A stretch of 64,000 bases of DNA from Undibacterium pigrum (GCF_003201815.1 NZ_QJKB01000006.1:62001-126000), one strand, 5' to 3'. Positions 45,227 through 54,724 are shown, counted from the first letter of the stretch. The notes: generated from the letters alone by a model not told the origin. Numbers and translations: made by a program.

Positions 45227-45985
45227 ATGATGCGCCACTTTTTTTTCCGGCTATGCACTTTATGTCTATTTGCCTGTCAAATTGCTTCAGTTGACGCGGC
45301 AGAAACGCGTATCGTTAAAAGTAGCAATGTCGAAATTCCAGAAATACTTAATCAGTATCGACTGCCTGAAGAGATCAGTTTCGATGCTATGACTTCTGAT
45401 GAAGTAAAAGAAATTCAAATACAGACAAAAAAAGTTGATTGCCTGGCATGGGCGTTTTTGATTAACCAGGGAGGGCGCCTTCCCGTCATGGCAACTTTTG
45501 CGAATGGAAATGGAAGTAAGCATTTTATTGGTGCGCAAATTGGCGTGGCGAAAATCAATAATGTGTTTCGCCGCTTTGAGGGCAGGGGGAGTAGTTATGA
45601 ATACTTCAATACCAAAATCAAAGAAAAGCATGCGGCGAAATTTCAGTTTGCGGATTTTAGACCAAGAACATTCGCTGATGCCACAAAATTTCTCAGCGCT
45701 TCTATGTATAACACGGTCCCATTAAATTTGATCAGCGAAGATGTGCAAATACGCAATCGCTCGACAAGCTGTACTTTTGCCGATCGGAAATGCCGAGTAT
45801 ATGTAGGTGAATTCAAAGCGAGCTGGTTACTTGATAATTTACGTGAGCAAACAATTGAGCATCCCGCAATCAAGCTGGAGTTCGAAGATAGTTGCCCCGC
45901 AACCAGTGCTGGCATGTTTGAGAATTTCAACAGCAAACTAAGTCCACTACACGAAAAATTGTTTCGGATTAGACACGGTCTATGA
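45227..45985 (+). CDS. Exported hypothetical protein
   Basis: 252 residues with a signal peptide (FRLCTLCLFACQIASVDA). The mature part contains several cysteines (DCLAWAFL, SCTFADRKCRV, EDSCPATS) likely to be paired. No family is recognised. The gene is noticeably more AT-rich than its neighbours and sits alone between a terminator and the DUF2975 gene, which suggests recent acquisition (inference). Confidence 0.6.
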   Translation: MMRHFFFRLCTLCLFACQIASVDAAETRIVKSSNVEIPEILNQYRLPEEISFDAMTSDEVKEIQIQTKKVDCLAWAFLINQGGRLPVMATFANGNGSKHFIGAQIGVAKINNVFRRFEGRGSSYEYFNTKIKEKHAAKFQFADFRPRTFADATKFLSASMYNTVPLNLISEDVQIRNRSTSCTFADRKCRVYVGEFKASWLLDNLREQTIEHPAIKLEFEDSCPATSAGMFENFNSKLSPLHEKLFRIRHGL

Positions 45986-46277
45986 ACTGTTTGCCGCATA
46001 TGCCATGTCACATGATGGCTTCGACTTCCGTCTAATAGTGTCTTGTGTGCATTATTCTTCGCTTCATTTTCTGTGGCATTTATTGCAATGCCGATCAGCC
46101 TGCGCTCACCTATCTCAATTTCAATCTGACTTTGTATAGAGAAAAGCCTATTTTTAATGTACTTCTTCCCTGGAGTAATATTAAACGGTATATATTTATC
46201 GATAAACAGTAAAAATATATTGCTTTTCGAAATTTCTGGTTTAGAATTCATATCACTAATTCAATCAGGAGTGCCAA

Positions 46278-46865
46278 ATGCAAGTTCAAAAACATGCCAG
46301 GATTGCCAATATTCGCAAGTTGAGCAGGTATTTTCTTTTCCTGACGGTAGCTCTAATGGCCATTATTGCTATTGGTGGTATTGGCTTCCCTGTTTTCCTG
46401 ATGACGGTATCCTCCGGAGATTTAACTGTGGCCGGATACCTGGCACGAGCCGCAACACTGGACGATGGTTTTTTCTCGCAGCTGAAAGAGGGCTTGAGCT
46501 TGCAGTTAAAGGTGGTTGCGGGACTTGTCTGGCTCGCCTGGTGCACTGTGGTGTGGAGGGTGCTCGTCCATATCAATCAATTGCTTACATGCTTTCATGA
46601 TGGAGAAATTTTTAATAAGAAGGCCATCTTTCATGCAAAAAGAGCGTTCAATCTCAACTTGATACTTGTCGCTTCGGCGCTGGGCATAGATTTTCTCGCC
46701 ATCGTTTTTAGCTATGTCTACCCAAGTGCTGGTGGTACTGGTGATATAGGGCATTTTCTTGGCCGCGTATTAGATCAGATGACATGGATAGGATTCTTCT
46801 TGCTCTTGCTGTGGTCGCTGGAAATCGGTGTCGACCTTAATGAAGAAGCTGAACTGACCATCTGA
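46278..46865 (+). CDS. DUF2975 family membrane protein
   Basis: 195 residues with four membrane helices: LTVALMAIIAIGGIGFPVFL, VAGLVWLAWCTVVW, LILVASALGIDFLAIVF and QMTWIGFFLLLLWSLEIGVD. DUF2975 proteins are usually encoded directly before a small Cro/CI regulator, as here. Function unknown. Confidence 0.9.
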   Translation: MQVQKHARIANIRKLSRYFLFLTVALMAIIAIGGIGFPVFLMTVSSGDLTVAGYLARAATLDDGFFSQLKEGLSLQLKVVAGLVWLAWCTVVWRVLVHINQLLTCFHDGEIFNKKAIFHAKRAFNLNLILVASALGIDFLAIVFSYVYPSAGGTGDIGHFLGRVLDQMTWIGFFLLLLWSLEIGVDLNEEAELTI

Positions 46866-46872
46866 GGACACT

Positions 46873-47106
46873 ATGCCCATTACTGTGAATCTAGATGTTG
46901 TCCTCGCCCAGCGCAAGATGCGTTTGAATACTTTGGCTGAGCTGGTCGATATCACGCCACAAAATCTGTCCGTATTAAAGACCGGCAAGGCCAAGGCGAT
47001 ACGCTTTGATACCCTGGAAAAAATTTGCGAAGTGCTGGCATGCCAGCCGGGCGATATTCTGGCTTATACACCAGATGCGCCAGATGCACCGGCGACAGAA
47101 GCCTGA
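46873..47106 (+). CDS. XRE-family (YozG-like) helix-turn-helix regulator
   Basis: 77 residues: VVLAQRKMRLNTLAELVDIT, QNLSVLKTGKAKAIRFDTLE, CEVLACQPGDIL. Intact partner of the DUF2975 protein, 7 bases downstream, with GAGGA upstream. The degraded copy at 24189-24403 belongs to the same family. The pair is a membrane protein plus regulator and not a classic toxin-antitoxin. Confidence 0.92.
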   Translation: MPITVNLDVVLAQRKMRLNTLAELVDITPQNLSVLKTGKAKAIRFDTLEKICEVLACQPGDILAYTPDAPDAPATEA

Positions 47107-47107
47107 T

Positions 47108-48325
47108 TTATGCGGTATCAGTCTCTGGAAATATGCCTACATATCTGGCTCGCGGACGTATGAGCTGGCCAGTTTCTACCTGTTCCATGGCGTGGGCTAT
47201 CCAGCCCGCCGTGCGGCCCAGGGCAAACAGGATTTGCGCGGCACCCGGCGGCAACTGGCAGGCAATTTCTACTGCGACGAGACCATAATCTATATTCAGT
47301 TTTTGACCTGTCAGGTCTTCTGCCGCCTCAGCCACGGCAAACAATGCTGCATGTTCTTTTCTGCCCAGCATTTCCATCAGCAGGGCACCGCGTGGGTCGC
47401 CTTCCGGGTAAAGCGGATGCCCAAAGCCCGGCAACCTTGGTGAAAAATGATGGCTGGCATCGTGGCTGTTCAAACGGCTGTTGAGCGAGTTGACAATATC
47501 GTCTGGATGGCAGGCCAGTGCCTCACGCAGCATCTGGCCTACCCGCAAACTCTCGCCCCCATGTTTGGGGCCAGAGAGTGCGGCAAGCCCGGCTACCAGA
47601 ACCATGCCCATGTGTGCACCGGCAGAAGCAACACAACGCACGGTAAAGGTTGATACATTTAATTCATGGTCAGCACTGACGACCAGGGCAGCGCGCATTA
47701 AATCTGCCTGCTCTGCATTTAACTGCCATGCCTGCGCCAGCTTTTGATGGAAGGGCAGATAATCAGGTTCTGTACCCAATAGCGCCGCTGCCATGAGATG
47801 CATCCACAGCATTGCTTTCTGGTGAACATGGATATTGCCAAGCTGCTCTACGGTTGACGCCAGCAATGGCAGTATGCTGATGGCCCTGTCATAAAGAGAT
47901 AAGGCGGCGCTGGTGCATGACAGTTCCGGCCATATTGACTTCAAGGCAAGCAGGCAATCAGATGGTAAATTCTGGCCTGGAGCGCCATCCCACAATATCA
48001 ATGCAGTCTGTTCCAGGCTATGTGTTTTTGCCAGCGCGGCTACATGCTGGCCACGGTAATACAGCTTGCCATCTGCTACCTGCGTGATCCTTGATTCAAG
48101 AACCGGCACTCCCCAGTCTATTGCTGATTCTGCCGCACTACCTGCACGCTTGTTATCGCTGGTACGTGCCAGCAGGCGCAATACTTCTTCCTTCAGATAA
48201 CGTTTCGCCCTTTGTCCCTGATACTGATGCGATTGCAGCAAACCACGGCTGACATAGGAATACAGGGTAGGCAGGCTGATGCCCAGCAATTCGGCAGCTT
48301 GTCTGGCTGTGAGAGTGTTATCCAC
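47108..48325 (-). CDS. Citrate synthase-family protein with N-terminal helix-turn-helix
   Basis: 405 residues, probable GTG start at 48325. Residues 1-50 form a MerR/excisionase-type HTH (LTARQAAELLGISLPTLYSY, VSRGLLQSHQYQGQRAKRYL). Residues about 70-400 are a citrate synthase fold, with the active-site segments SAGAHMGMVLVAGLAAL, GFGHPLYPEGDPRG and GRTAGWIAHAMEQ. The HTH could make it a DNA-binding regulator that senses acyl-CoA or oxaloacetate. It is divergent from the CoA-transferase gene. Confidence 0.88.
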   Translation of the reverse strand: MDNTLTARQAAELLGISLPTLYSYVSRGLLQSHQYQGQRAKRYLKEEVLRLLARTSDNKRAGSAAESAIDWGVPVLESRITQVADGKLYYRGQHVAALAKTHSLEQTALILWDGAPGQNLPSDCLLALKSIWPELSCTSAALSLYDRAISILPLLASTVEQLGNIHVHQKAMLWMHLMAAALLGTEPDYLPFHQKLAQAWQLNAEQADLMRAALVVSADHELNVSTFTVRCVASAGAHMGMVLVAGLAALSGPKHGGESLRVGQMLREALACHPDDIVNSLNSRLNSHDASHHFSPRLPGFGHPLYPEGDPRGALLMEMLGRKEHAALFAVAEAAEDLTGQKLNIDYGLVAVEIACQLPPGAAQILFALGRTAGWIAHAMEQVETGQLIRPRARYVGIFPETDTA

Positions 48326-48444
48326 GATTTATTTATATTGATAGTCAGAATCAAGATTGACCATGCCTGCATGCAGATCCTAGACTGCCTGCATGGACGG
48401 TTTATCGCATTGTGCGCTAATTTGATTTTATTTGGGAGAGCATC

Positions 48445-49839
48445 ATGTCGGCAGCAGCATTATTGGCATCCTTGTGGGAAATGGGCCGTGGCGAACCTGA
48501 GGCTTTGCAGCAGGTAACATTCAGCGGTGATAACGCGCAATTGCCATCGACATTCCAGGTAGGTGATGTGGCCGCTGCCAGCATAGGCGTGCAAGCCCTG
48601 ATGGCTGCGCAACTATGGCGGGAGCGTGGCGGAACTACGCAAAAAATCGGGATTGACAGACGCCATGCACTGGCGATGTTCAAGAGTGACCGTTACCTCA
48701 GCATCAATGGCAGACCTGCCGATGACCCCTGGAGCAAGATAGCAGGCTATTACCAGGCAGGAGATGGCCGCTGGATACAATTGCATACCAATTTTCCGCA
48801 TCACCGCGATGGTGTGCTGGCTGTCTTGCAATGTGCAGATGAACGTACAGAAGTCGCTAAAGCCATCGCTGGCTGGAAAGCGGCTGAGCTGGAACAGGTA
48901 CTCGCCGATGCTGACATGTGCGCTTCCATGATACGCACAGAGCAGGAATGGCAGGCGCATCCACAAGCACAGGCCATTGCCGGCTTGCCCCTGTTTGAAG
49001 TAAGACGCATTGCCGATGGCCCTGTTATCCCCTGGAAGCCGGAAAATGGACAACGCCCCTTGAGTGGTGTGCGGGTACTGGATTTATCGAGGGTGATTGC
49101 CGCACCCGTAGGTGCTCGTACACTGGCGCAGCATGGTGCTGATGTACTTGCCATCAGTGCGGCGCACCTGCCGAATATCATGCCGCTGGTGATGGATACC
49201 GGGCGTGGAAAACGCTCGGCACAACTGGATTTGCGTGATGCAGCAGGGAGACAGCAATTGCATGAACTGATAAGCAGTGCCGATGTTTTCATGCAGGCGT
49301 ACCGGCCCGGTTCATTATCACAACTAGGTTATTCAGCCGAAGAATTATGTGCGTTGAACCCAGGCCTGATACATGTCAGTTTGTCTGCCTATAGTCATGT
49401 AGGCCCCTGGGCAAACCGGCGTGGTTTTGACAGCCTGGTGCAATCTGCCAGCGGAATTGCTGATGCCGAAGGGAGGGCGACCGGCGGTACAGCGCCAGGC
49501 AAGTTGCCTTTCCAGGCACTTGATCATGCAACAGGTTACTTGCTGGCTTATGCGACCATGCTGGCCCTGCAAAAACGCGCAGTTGAAGGCGGTAGCTGGC
49601 AAGTCAGGGTATCGCTGGCGCAGACAGGGCGCTGGCTGCAAGCCATGCCCAGACGTGGTTTGCATGAAGATGCGGCAGAATTACGAGAGGATGAAATCGC
49701 CAGTTTTTTGCAGACCTCAAGTTCAGGTTTTGGCGAAGTGCAGGCGATTGCTCCAGTAGAAAAAATGAGTCTGACACCCGCGCATTTTGAATTGCCTGCA
49801 CCTACACTTGGACAACATGCACCAGTCTGGCTGCCGTAA
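48445..49839 (+). CDS. CaiB/BaiF-type CoA transferase
   Basis: 464 residues. The C-terminal half has the class III CoA-transferase pattern: GVRVLDLSRVIAAPVGARTL, AQHGADVLAIS, DTGRGKRSAQLDLRD, FMQAYRPGSLSQLGYSAEEL and LIHVSLSAYSHVGPW. The first 190 residues look like a second, partial transferase-like half (FKSDRYLSINGRPADDPWSK). It moves CoA between carboxylic acids; substrate unknown. GGGAG precedes the ATG. Divergent from the HTH-citrate synthase, so the two may share control. Confidence 0.9.
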   Translation: MSAAALLASLWEMGRGEPEALQQVTFSGDNAQLPSTFQVGDVAAASIGVQALMAAQLWRERGGTTQKIGIDRRHALAMFKSDRYLSINGRPADDPWSKIAGYYQAGDGRWIQLHTNFPHHRDGVLAVLQCADERTEVAKAIAGWKAAELEQVLADADMCASMIRTEQEWQAHPQAQAIAGLPLFEVRRIADGPVIPWKPENGQRPLSGVRVLDLSRVIAAPVGARTLAQHGADVLAISAAHLPNIMPLVMDTGRGKRSAQLDLRDAAGRQQLHELISSADVFMQAYRPGSLSQLGYSAEELCALNPGLIHVSLSAYSHVGPWANRRGFDSLVQSASGIADAEGRATGGTAPGKLPFQALDHATGYLLAYATMLALQKRAVEGGSWQVRVSLAQTGRWLQAMPRRGLHEDAAELREDEIASFLQTSSSGFGEVQAIAPVEKMSLTPAHFELPAPTLGQHAPVWLP

Positions 49840-49847
49840 ACTGAAAT

Positions 49848-50585
49848 TCAAATGGCATGTTGCTGCAGCCAGCCATGCAATGTGGTGATGAGCTCCGGTG
49901 CTTTTTCCAGTGGTGACATATGGCCGCAATCTTCTATGATACGCAGTCTGGCGTTTGCTAATCCATGCGCCAGCTTTTCTGATTCTGTCAGGCTGCGCAT
50001 CTGGTCATTCTTGCTGGCGACGACAAGAGCAGGGCAGGTAATTCCAGCCAGTTCATGATGCCCATCGGCACGTATGATGGACAGTTGCTGCAAGAAGACT
50101 TGTTTGCCGAGTGCTAGTGACATGGCCTGTAAATGCGCCAGCATGACATCATCGTCCTGGCGTTCAGGATGCAGGGCGCGGCGCAGGGCTGTCATAGTCT
50201 GGCCCTTGTAGGGATAGTGTTCCAGCAGCTTGATTTGCTGACGGTTTTTGCTGTCTTCATCTGCTGTGCTGGCGCGTGCTGATGTGTTCAGTAAAACCAT
50301 GCCACTCATGGCTTTGCCTTGCTGAAGCGCCAGCCATGCCAGATGGCGCGCTACATAGCCACCCAGAGAAAAACCGATAATGATGGCCTTGTCTGGCAAT
50401 GCCGGGAGCAGGCGTGTCGCCATATCCTCTATGCTGTTTCCCTCATTCAAATCAGCGAAATGCACCTGTCCCAGTTGCTCCAGTCCCGGTAGCATGAACT
50501 TCCATAAACTGGCATCGCACATGAAGCCGGGGATGAGCAGGAACTGGCGTGCTGGCCTGGTATCAGCGAGTGTGGATTCGGGCAT
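49848..50585 (-). CDS. Alpha/beta hydrolase
   Basis: 245 residues. Oxyanion and elbow regions are LIPGFMCDASLWKF and IIGFSLGGYVARH (catalytic Ser), with Asp/His in SKNDQM and EDCGHMSPLEKAPEL. It resembles carboxylesterase- or 3-oxoadipate enol-lactonase-type hydrolases. It is convergent with the CoA-transferase gene, with 8 bases between. Confidence 0.9.
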   Translation of the reverse strand: MPESTLADTRPARQFLLIPGFMCDASLWKFMLPGLEQLGQVHFADLNEGNSIEDMATRLLPALPDKAIIIGFSLGGYVARHLAWLALQQGKAMSGMVLLNTSARASTADEDSKNRQQIKLLEHYPYKGQTMTALRRALHPERQDDDVMLAHLQAMSLALGKQVFLQQLSIIRADGHHELAGITCPALVVASKNDQMRSLTESEKLAHGLANARLRIIEDCGHMSPLEKAPELITTLHGWLQQHAI

Positions 50586-50605
50586 GCGGTTTAATGAAGG
50601 TTGAT

Positions 50606-50908
50606 TTATTTCTTTTTGATGTTTTGCAAAAGACTGTTCACTTGCTGACTCAGTGGTATGTCATGCTGACGCAATAACTGCACATGCAAGACCAGGTTTT
50701 CCAGCACCAGCTTTGCTGCGACTGCCAGCAAGGTGACTTGCCTGTCTTCATTGCTGAAGTTTTCCATGGCATCGGCCATATCGCACAGATGCTGCGCGGT
50801 GATCGCGCGCAGCTCGTCTTCTTCAAAGGGCAGGTCAGCAAAATCGATAGGGTCTTCCTGCTCCACTTCCTTCATCAGCTCTTGCAGTTGTTCTGGTGTG
50901 ATGGACAT
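50606..50908 (-). CDS. Small acidic hypothetical protein
   Basis: 100 residues from the ATG at 50908, which has GGGGAG seven bases upstream. The N-terminal half is acidic (EVEQEDPIDFADLPFEEDEL) and the rest helical (MADAMENFSNEDRQVTLLAV). No family recognised. It lies just upstream of the alpha/beta hydrolase on the same strand, and its start is about 37 bases from the MITE-like element. Confidence 0.6.
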   Translation of the reverse strand: MSITPEQLQELMKEVEQEDPIDFADLPFEEDELRAITAQHLCDMADAMENFSNEDRQVTLLAVAAKLVLENLVLHVQLLRQHDIPLSQQVNSLLQNIKKK

Positions 50909-50944
50909 GCGCAATCTCCCCGAAAATAGCGAACCGGACTTTTC

Positions 50945-51044
50945 GGACTTACGAAAAACCGTCCCAACTGCGTTGCAGCTCCTAGCCGTACTAAAGTACT
51001 GTCTTCGTCGCTGCGCCTTGCTGGGACAATTTTTGCGTAAGTCC
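50945..51044. repeat. MITE-like palindromic element, copy 2 (short form)
   Basis: A 100-bp element bounded by GGACTTACGAAAAA on the left and the complement of GGACTTACGCAAAAA on the right (imperfect, one insertion). Its reverse complement matches the element at 938-1116 from end to end, except that the first copy carries about 80 extra bases near its left end. It lies between a small hypothetical gene and the MFS gene. Confidence 0.78.
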
Positions 51045-51115
51045 TATTATTCCATTTCTCTATTCTCATTGTAGACTGCTTTTGGGGGCGCTGAATACTG
51101 CACTTTTTTCTTAAC

Positions 51116-52336
51116 TCATTTTTTGACTGAAAGCCCAAAGACGGCCAGCCCACCCAGTGCCAGCAATGCACCCAGCCAGCCGGTGGAGGTCCAGCCATAT
51201 CCTATCGTGATGACCACGCCACCCAGCCAGGCACCAAGTGCATTGGCGACATTGAATGCAGAATGATTCAAAGCGGCGGCCAGGGTCTGTGCATCACCTG
51301 CCACATCCATCAATCGTATCTGCAAGGCAGGGCCGATAGCAACCAGGGTGCCTAACAAGAATACCCAGATGATGGCTGATACTGTGTAGCTCATCACGAA
51401 AGAAACGCCACCTAAAACCACAGCATTCCACAGCAACAGGACAGCAATGGAACGCAGCAGATTTTTGTCTGCCAGCCTTGCACCCAGCATGCTGCCCACC
51501 ACCATGCCCACACCAAACAGTGACAGTATCAAAGGGATGACACCAGCAGACATGTGGGTGACTTCAGTGAGTATGGGTTTGATGTAGCTGAACACGGCAA
51601 ACATGCCACCAAATCCGACTGCGCCTATGCCCAGTGTCAGCCAGACCTGCTTGTTGGCCAGTGCGCTCAGTTCACTTCTGGGATTCGCGTTGTTTGTTGC
51701 GGGTACATCCGGTACTGCAAAATACACAGCCACGCTACTGATCACCGCCAGGGAGGCGACAAAAAAATAAGCAGCCTGCCAGCCCCATGTCTGCCCCAGC
51801 CAGGTTGCAGCAGGGACGCCAAGCAGGGTAGAACTGGTCAGGCCCAGGATGACCAGCCCGACCGCAGTGGCGCGTTTGTGGGGCGCTACCATATTGGCCG
51901 CAAGCAGCGTGGCGACACCAAAGTAGGCACCGTGCGGCAGGCCAGCGATGAAGCGCACGATATTCAGTGACAGGAAATCGCTAGTCAGTGTGCCGGCAAA
52001 ATTGCCCGCAGCGAACAGCAATATGAGCGCGATCAGCAAGGTCCTGCGCGGCCAGCTGGCTGTCAGCACGGCAAACATGGGGGCACCGATGACCACACCA
52101 AAGGCATAGGCGCTGACGACATGACCAGCCTCTGGTATGGATACAGCAAGATCTTGCGCTACTTCTGGCAGCAAGCCCATCATGGCGAATTCACCTGTGC
52201 CTATGGCAAAGGCACCAAGACCCAATGCAGTGACAGCGTATAGAAACCGGCGCTGGGTATGCTCACTCGATTTGATACTTTGCGTCGCACTTGCTGCGGC
52301 AGCCGATGCTGCGGCAGTCGATATGGTATTGGACAT
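51116..52336 (-). CDS. MFS transporter (AraJ/YdhP-like)
   Basis: 406 residues with 12 membrane helices. Early family signatures are ALGLGAFAIGTGEFAMMGLL, YAFGVVIGAPMFAVLTASW and RFIAGLPHGAYFGVATLLA. Subgroup resembles arabinose/sugar-efflux or drug-proton antiporters. The ATG at 52336 was preferred over an earlier TTG. It lies directly behind an NAD(P)-dependent oxidoreductase and close to a LysR gene, a common drug-efflux-type arrangement. Confidence 0.92.
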   Translation of the reverse strand: MSNTISTAAASAAAASATQSIKSSEHTQRRFLYAVTALGLGAFAIGTGEFAMMGLLPEVAQDLAVSIPEAGHVVSAYAFGVVIGAPMFAVLTASWPRRTLLIALILLFAAGNFAGTLTSDFLSLNIVRFIAGLPHGAYFGVATLLAANMVAPHKRATAVGLVILGLTSSTLLGVPAATWLGQTWGWQAAYFFVASLAVISSVAVYFAVPDVPATNNANPRSELSALANKQVWLTLGIGAVGFGGMFAVFSYIKPILTEVTHMSAGVIPLILSLFGVGMVVGSMLGARLADKNLLRSIAVLLLWNAVVLGGVSFVMSYTVSAIIWVFLLGTLVAIGPALQIRLMDVAGDAQTLAAALNHSAFNVANALGAWLGGVVITIGYGWTSTGWLGALLALGGLAVFGLSVKK

Positions 52337-52356
52337 GATGAACAATCAGAAGAAAA

Positions 52357-53001
52357 TTAATTGGCGACAGTGAAACGCTTCTGGATATGCCTGGGCGTTT
52401 CCAGTTCATCCACGATAGCGACAGCCAGATCCTGTACCGATATGCCCGCTGGTGCATCACCAACGCCGGGCAGCAGATTGTCTGCACCTACCCGGTACTG
52501 CCCACTACGCTCGCCAGGTGCCAGGCCTATCGGTGGCGACAGGAAGCTCCATTCCAGCGTGTCTTCTTTTTTGATGCGATTCAGGGCTTCCCTGGCTGCC
52601 AGTGCACCTTGTTTATATTCCGCCGGGAATTCAGGTACATCCACCAGTTGCACGCCAGGTGCCACGAACAAACTTCCTGCGCCACCAACCACCAGCAGAC
52701 GCTTGACGCCTGCTTGCTTGATGCCTGTAAAGATGGCTTGTGTGCCCTGCAGGAACAGGTCATGGATTTGCGCTTCACCCCAGCCAGGGTTGTAGGCGCT
52801 GACTACGGCATCTTGCCCGGCTACCGCCTGTGCGACCTGTGCCGCATCGAGCACATCTGCCTTTACCACCGTAAGACCGGTTTGCGCGGCCACTTTGGAT
52901 GGAGTGCGTGCCAGCAGGGTAACTTCATGGCCGCGGCTCAGCAGTTCTGCCAAAACGGGTGTGCCTACAAAACCGGTGCCGCCAATTAATGCGATTTTCA
53001 T
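52357..53001 (-). CDS. NmrA/SDR-like NAD(P)-binding oxidoreductase
   Basis: 214 residues. The Rossmann motif is IALIGGTGFVGTPVLAELLS; other features are VVKADVLDAAQVAQAVAGQD and SFLSPPIGLAPGERSGQY, typical of atypical SDR NAD(P)-binding proteins. The ATG at 53001 was chosen because the upstream open frame is not conserved. It ends 21 bases before the MFS gene on the same strand; a LysR gene is divergent. Confidence 0.9.
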   Translation of the reverse strand: MKIALIGGTGFVGTPVLAELLSRGHEVTLLARTPSKVAAQTGLTVVKADVLDAAQVAQAVAGQDAVVSAYNPGWGEAQIHDLFLQGTQAIFTGIKQAGVKRLLVVGGAGSLFVAPGVQLVDVPEFPAEYKQGALAAREALNRIKKEDTLEWSFLSPPIGLAPGERSGQYRVGADNLLPGVGDAPAGISVQDLAVAIVDELETPRHIQKRFTVAN

Positions 53002-53133
53002 TTGAAACTCCTTTGTGTGTATGCTTAGTTTGTGATGCATAGTTTGAATACTTAATGATTTCTTGAATAGATAGTCAAAATCACTAACACTGTGAAGCTG
53101 TGCTAACAAATCATTGATTTATCTGGAGTGGAG

Positions 53134-54015
53134 ATGGAACAGTACAAACGCATGGCCCTGTTTGCCGAAGTGGTTACCGCGGGTTCGCTGACGAGTGCTG
53201 CCCGCAAGCTGGGGATGACGCCGTCTGCAGTCAGCCAGCATTTGCGGGCGCTGGAATCAGACCTGGGCTTGTCCTTGTTGCATCGTTCGACACGCAAACT
53301 GACACTGACAGAGGCGGGTGCGCGCTATTTTGAAGGTTGTGCTGCCATGGTGGCGGCCGCCCGTTCTGCCGAGCAGGCGCTGGCCCGCCACAGGGATGAG
53401 CCTCAGGGTGAATTGCGTATCGCTGCGCCCATAGGTTTTGGCGGCATGCTGGCACGAGCCCTGATGCCTTTGCAAAAATATCCCAGCCTGAGTTTATGTC
53501 TGCTGGTGGATGATGCCGTGGTTGACCTGATTGATGAACGCATAGATATAGCACTGCGGGTAGGTAACTTGCCTGATTCCAGCCTGGTGGCACGCAAGCT
53601 GGGCAGCATGCCTGCCCAGCTATGCGCAGCGCCTGCCTATTTGAATGAGCATGGCTGGCCACAGCATCCTGATGATCTGGAACAACATGTGTGGCTGGGG
53701 GGCGCATCTACCCGTCATTTGCAGCTGTCCGGGCCAAGCAAGGCCAGCATTGATATAAAACTGCCAGTCAGGATACGGGCAACCCAGGTCACTGCCTTGC
53801 ATGCGCTATGCGTGGCAGGCTGGGGTATCAGTATCGCAGTGAGTGAAGATGACCGCCGTGCTTTGGAAAATGGCAGCCTGGTGCCTATTTTGCCTGACTG
53901 GAAATTGCCGGATCTGGTCTTGCATGCGATTACGCCGCGCCGTGATGAACAGCCAGCCAAGGTACGTCATGCCCTGGCCTTGCTGGCAGAACATGTCGCC
54001 AAATTCGTCGTGTGA
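53134..54015 (+). CDS. LysR-family transcriptional regulator
   Basis: 293 residues. The HTH is MALFAEVVTAGSLTSAARKL with MTPSAVSQHLRALESDLGLS; the effector half shows GELRIAAPIGFGGMLARALM. GGAG lies five bases upstream of the ATG at 53134. It is divergent from the oxidoreductase-MFS pair and probably regulates it. Confidence 0.93.
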   Translation: MEQYKRMALFAEVVTAGSLTSAARKLGMTPSAVSQHLRALESDLGLSLLHRSTRKLTLTEAGARYFEGCAAMVAAARSAEQALARHRDEPQGELRIAAPIGFGGMLARALMPLQKYPSLSLCLLVDDAVVDLIDERIDIALRVGNLPDSSLVARKLGSMPAQLCAAPAYLNEHGWPQHPDDLEQHVWLGGASTRHLQLSGPSKASIDIKLPVRIRATQVTALHALCVAGWGISIAVSEDDRRALENGSLVPILPDWKLPDLVLHAITPRRDEQPAKVRHALALLAEHVAKFVV

Positions 54016-54029
54016 AGGGGATACGTGAT

Positions 54030-54707
54030 TCAGCCAAATGGAAAACGCGCCAGCAATTCAAAATCTGCACCCGCCTCAGGCTCCATGAACAGCGCAATAG
54101 CGTCAATGACCAGGGCTTCAGACAGATTGAAATGCTGGATGGCGGCAGCATGTAGACTGTCTGCAATTGGCCCTGCATCCAGCCTGTCAGTCAGCGTCAT
54201 GTGGAAGCGGAATTCTTCTGCTGTATAAGGGTAGCCCCATTCCAGCAGTAATTCATTTTGCCGTGCGCTCAATGGCATTTTCTGGCGGCGTGCCAGGTCA
54301 GCCTGGCTCATGGGTGCTCGGAAATCATCGAAATGACTGACGCAGGCAAAGGCAAATGCGTTCAGCGCAGCCTGGTCGCCGGTCGGGCGCAATGCCAGGA
54401 ATTTTCCCATCCATTGCACCTCGGGTGCCTGTATCTGGATATGGTTTTGTTGCCTGCAAAATTCTTGCAAGGCCAGGCGCAAGTCAGCCTCAGTCCGGCC
54501 ATCAGCAAGCTGAAAAGGCGCTTTCAGCGTGGCATGAAAACCATAGCGCCGTGCGTCGGTGCTCAGTTCTCGCTGCAAGCTGCTATCCAGCCCGGCGATG
54601 GCGGGCTGGGGCAGCAACTGGCCGTTTGCCGCATCGCGACCCAGCCAGTGACTGCCTTGCTGCCACCATGCACCATCAGGAGCAAAATACAGGGCATACC
54701 TGGTCAT
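54030..54707 (-). CDS. DUF1045 family protein (2H phosphoesterase-like, phosphonate associated)
   Basis: 225 residues with two histidine motifs typical of 2H phosphoesterases: RYGFHATLKAPF and FRFHMTLTDRL. DUF1045 proteins are commonly encoded in phosphonate (phn) clusters, and here a phnM gene lies 1.2 kb away. The substrate is probably a cyclic or phosphoribosyl phosphodiester (inference). Immediately downstream of a periplasmic binding protein gene on the same strand. Confidence 0.88.
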   Translation of the reverse strand: MTRYALYFAPDGAWWQQGSHWLGRDAANGQLLPQPAIAGLDSSLQRELSTDARRYGFHATLKAPFQLADGRTEADLRLALQEFCRQQNHIQIQAPEVQWMGKFLALRPTGDQAALNAFAFACVSHFDDFRAPMSQADLARRQKMPLSARQNELLLEWGYPYTAEEFRFHMTLTDRLDAGPIADSLHAAAIQHFNLSEALVIDAIALFMEPEAGADFELLARFPFG

Positions 54708-54724
54708 GCAGCTTTTATCCTGGA

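Noticed and set aside
46278-47106. Toxin-antitoxin module
   Set aside because: It is the usual DUF2975 membrane protein plus XRE regulator pair, and no toxin fold is visible.
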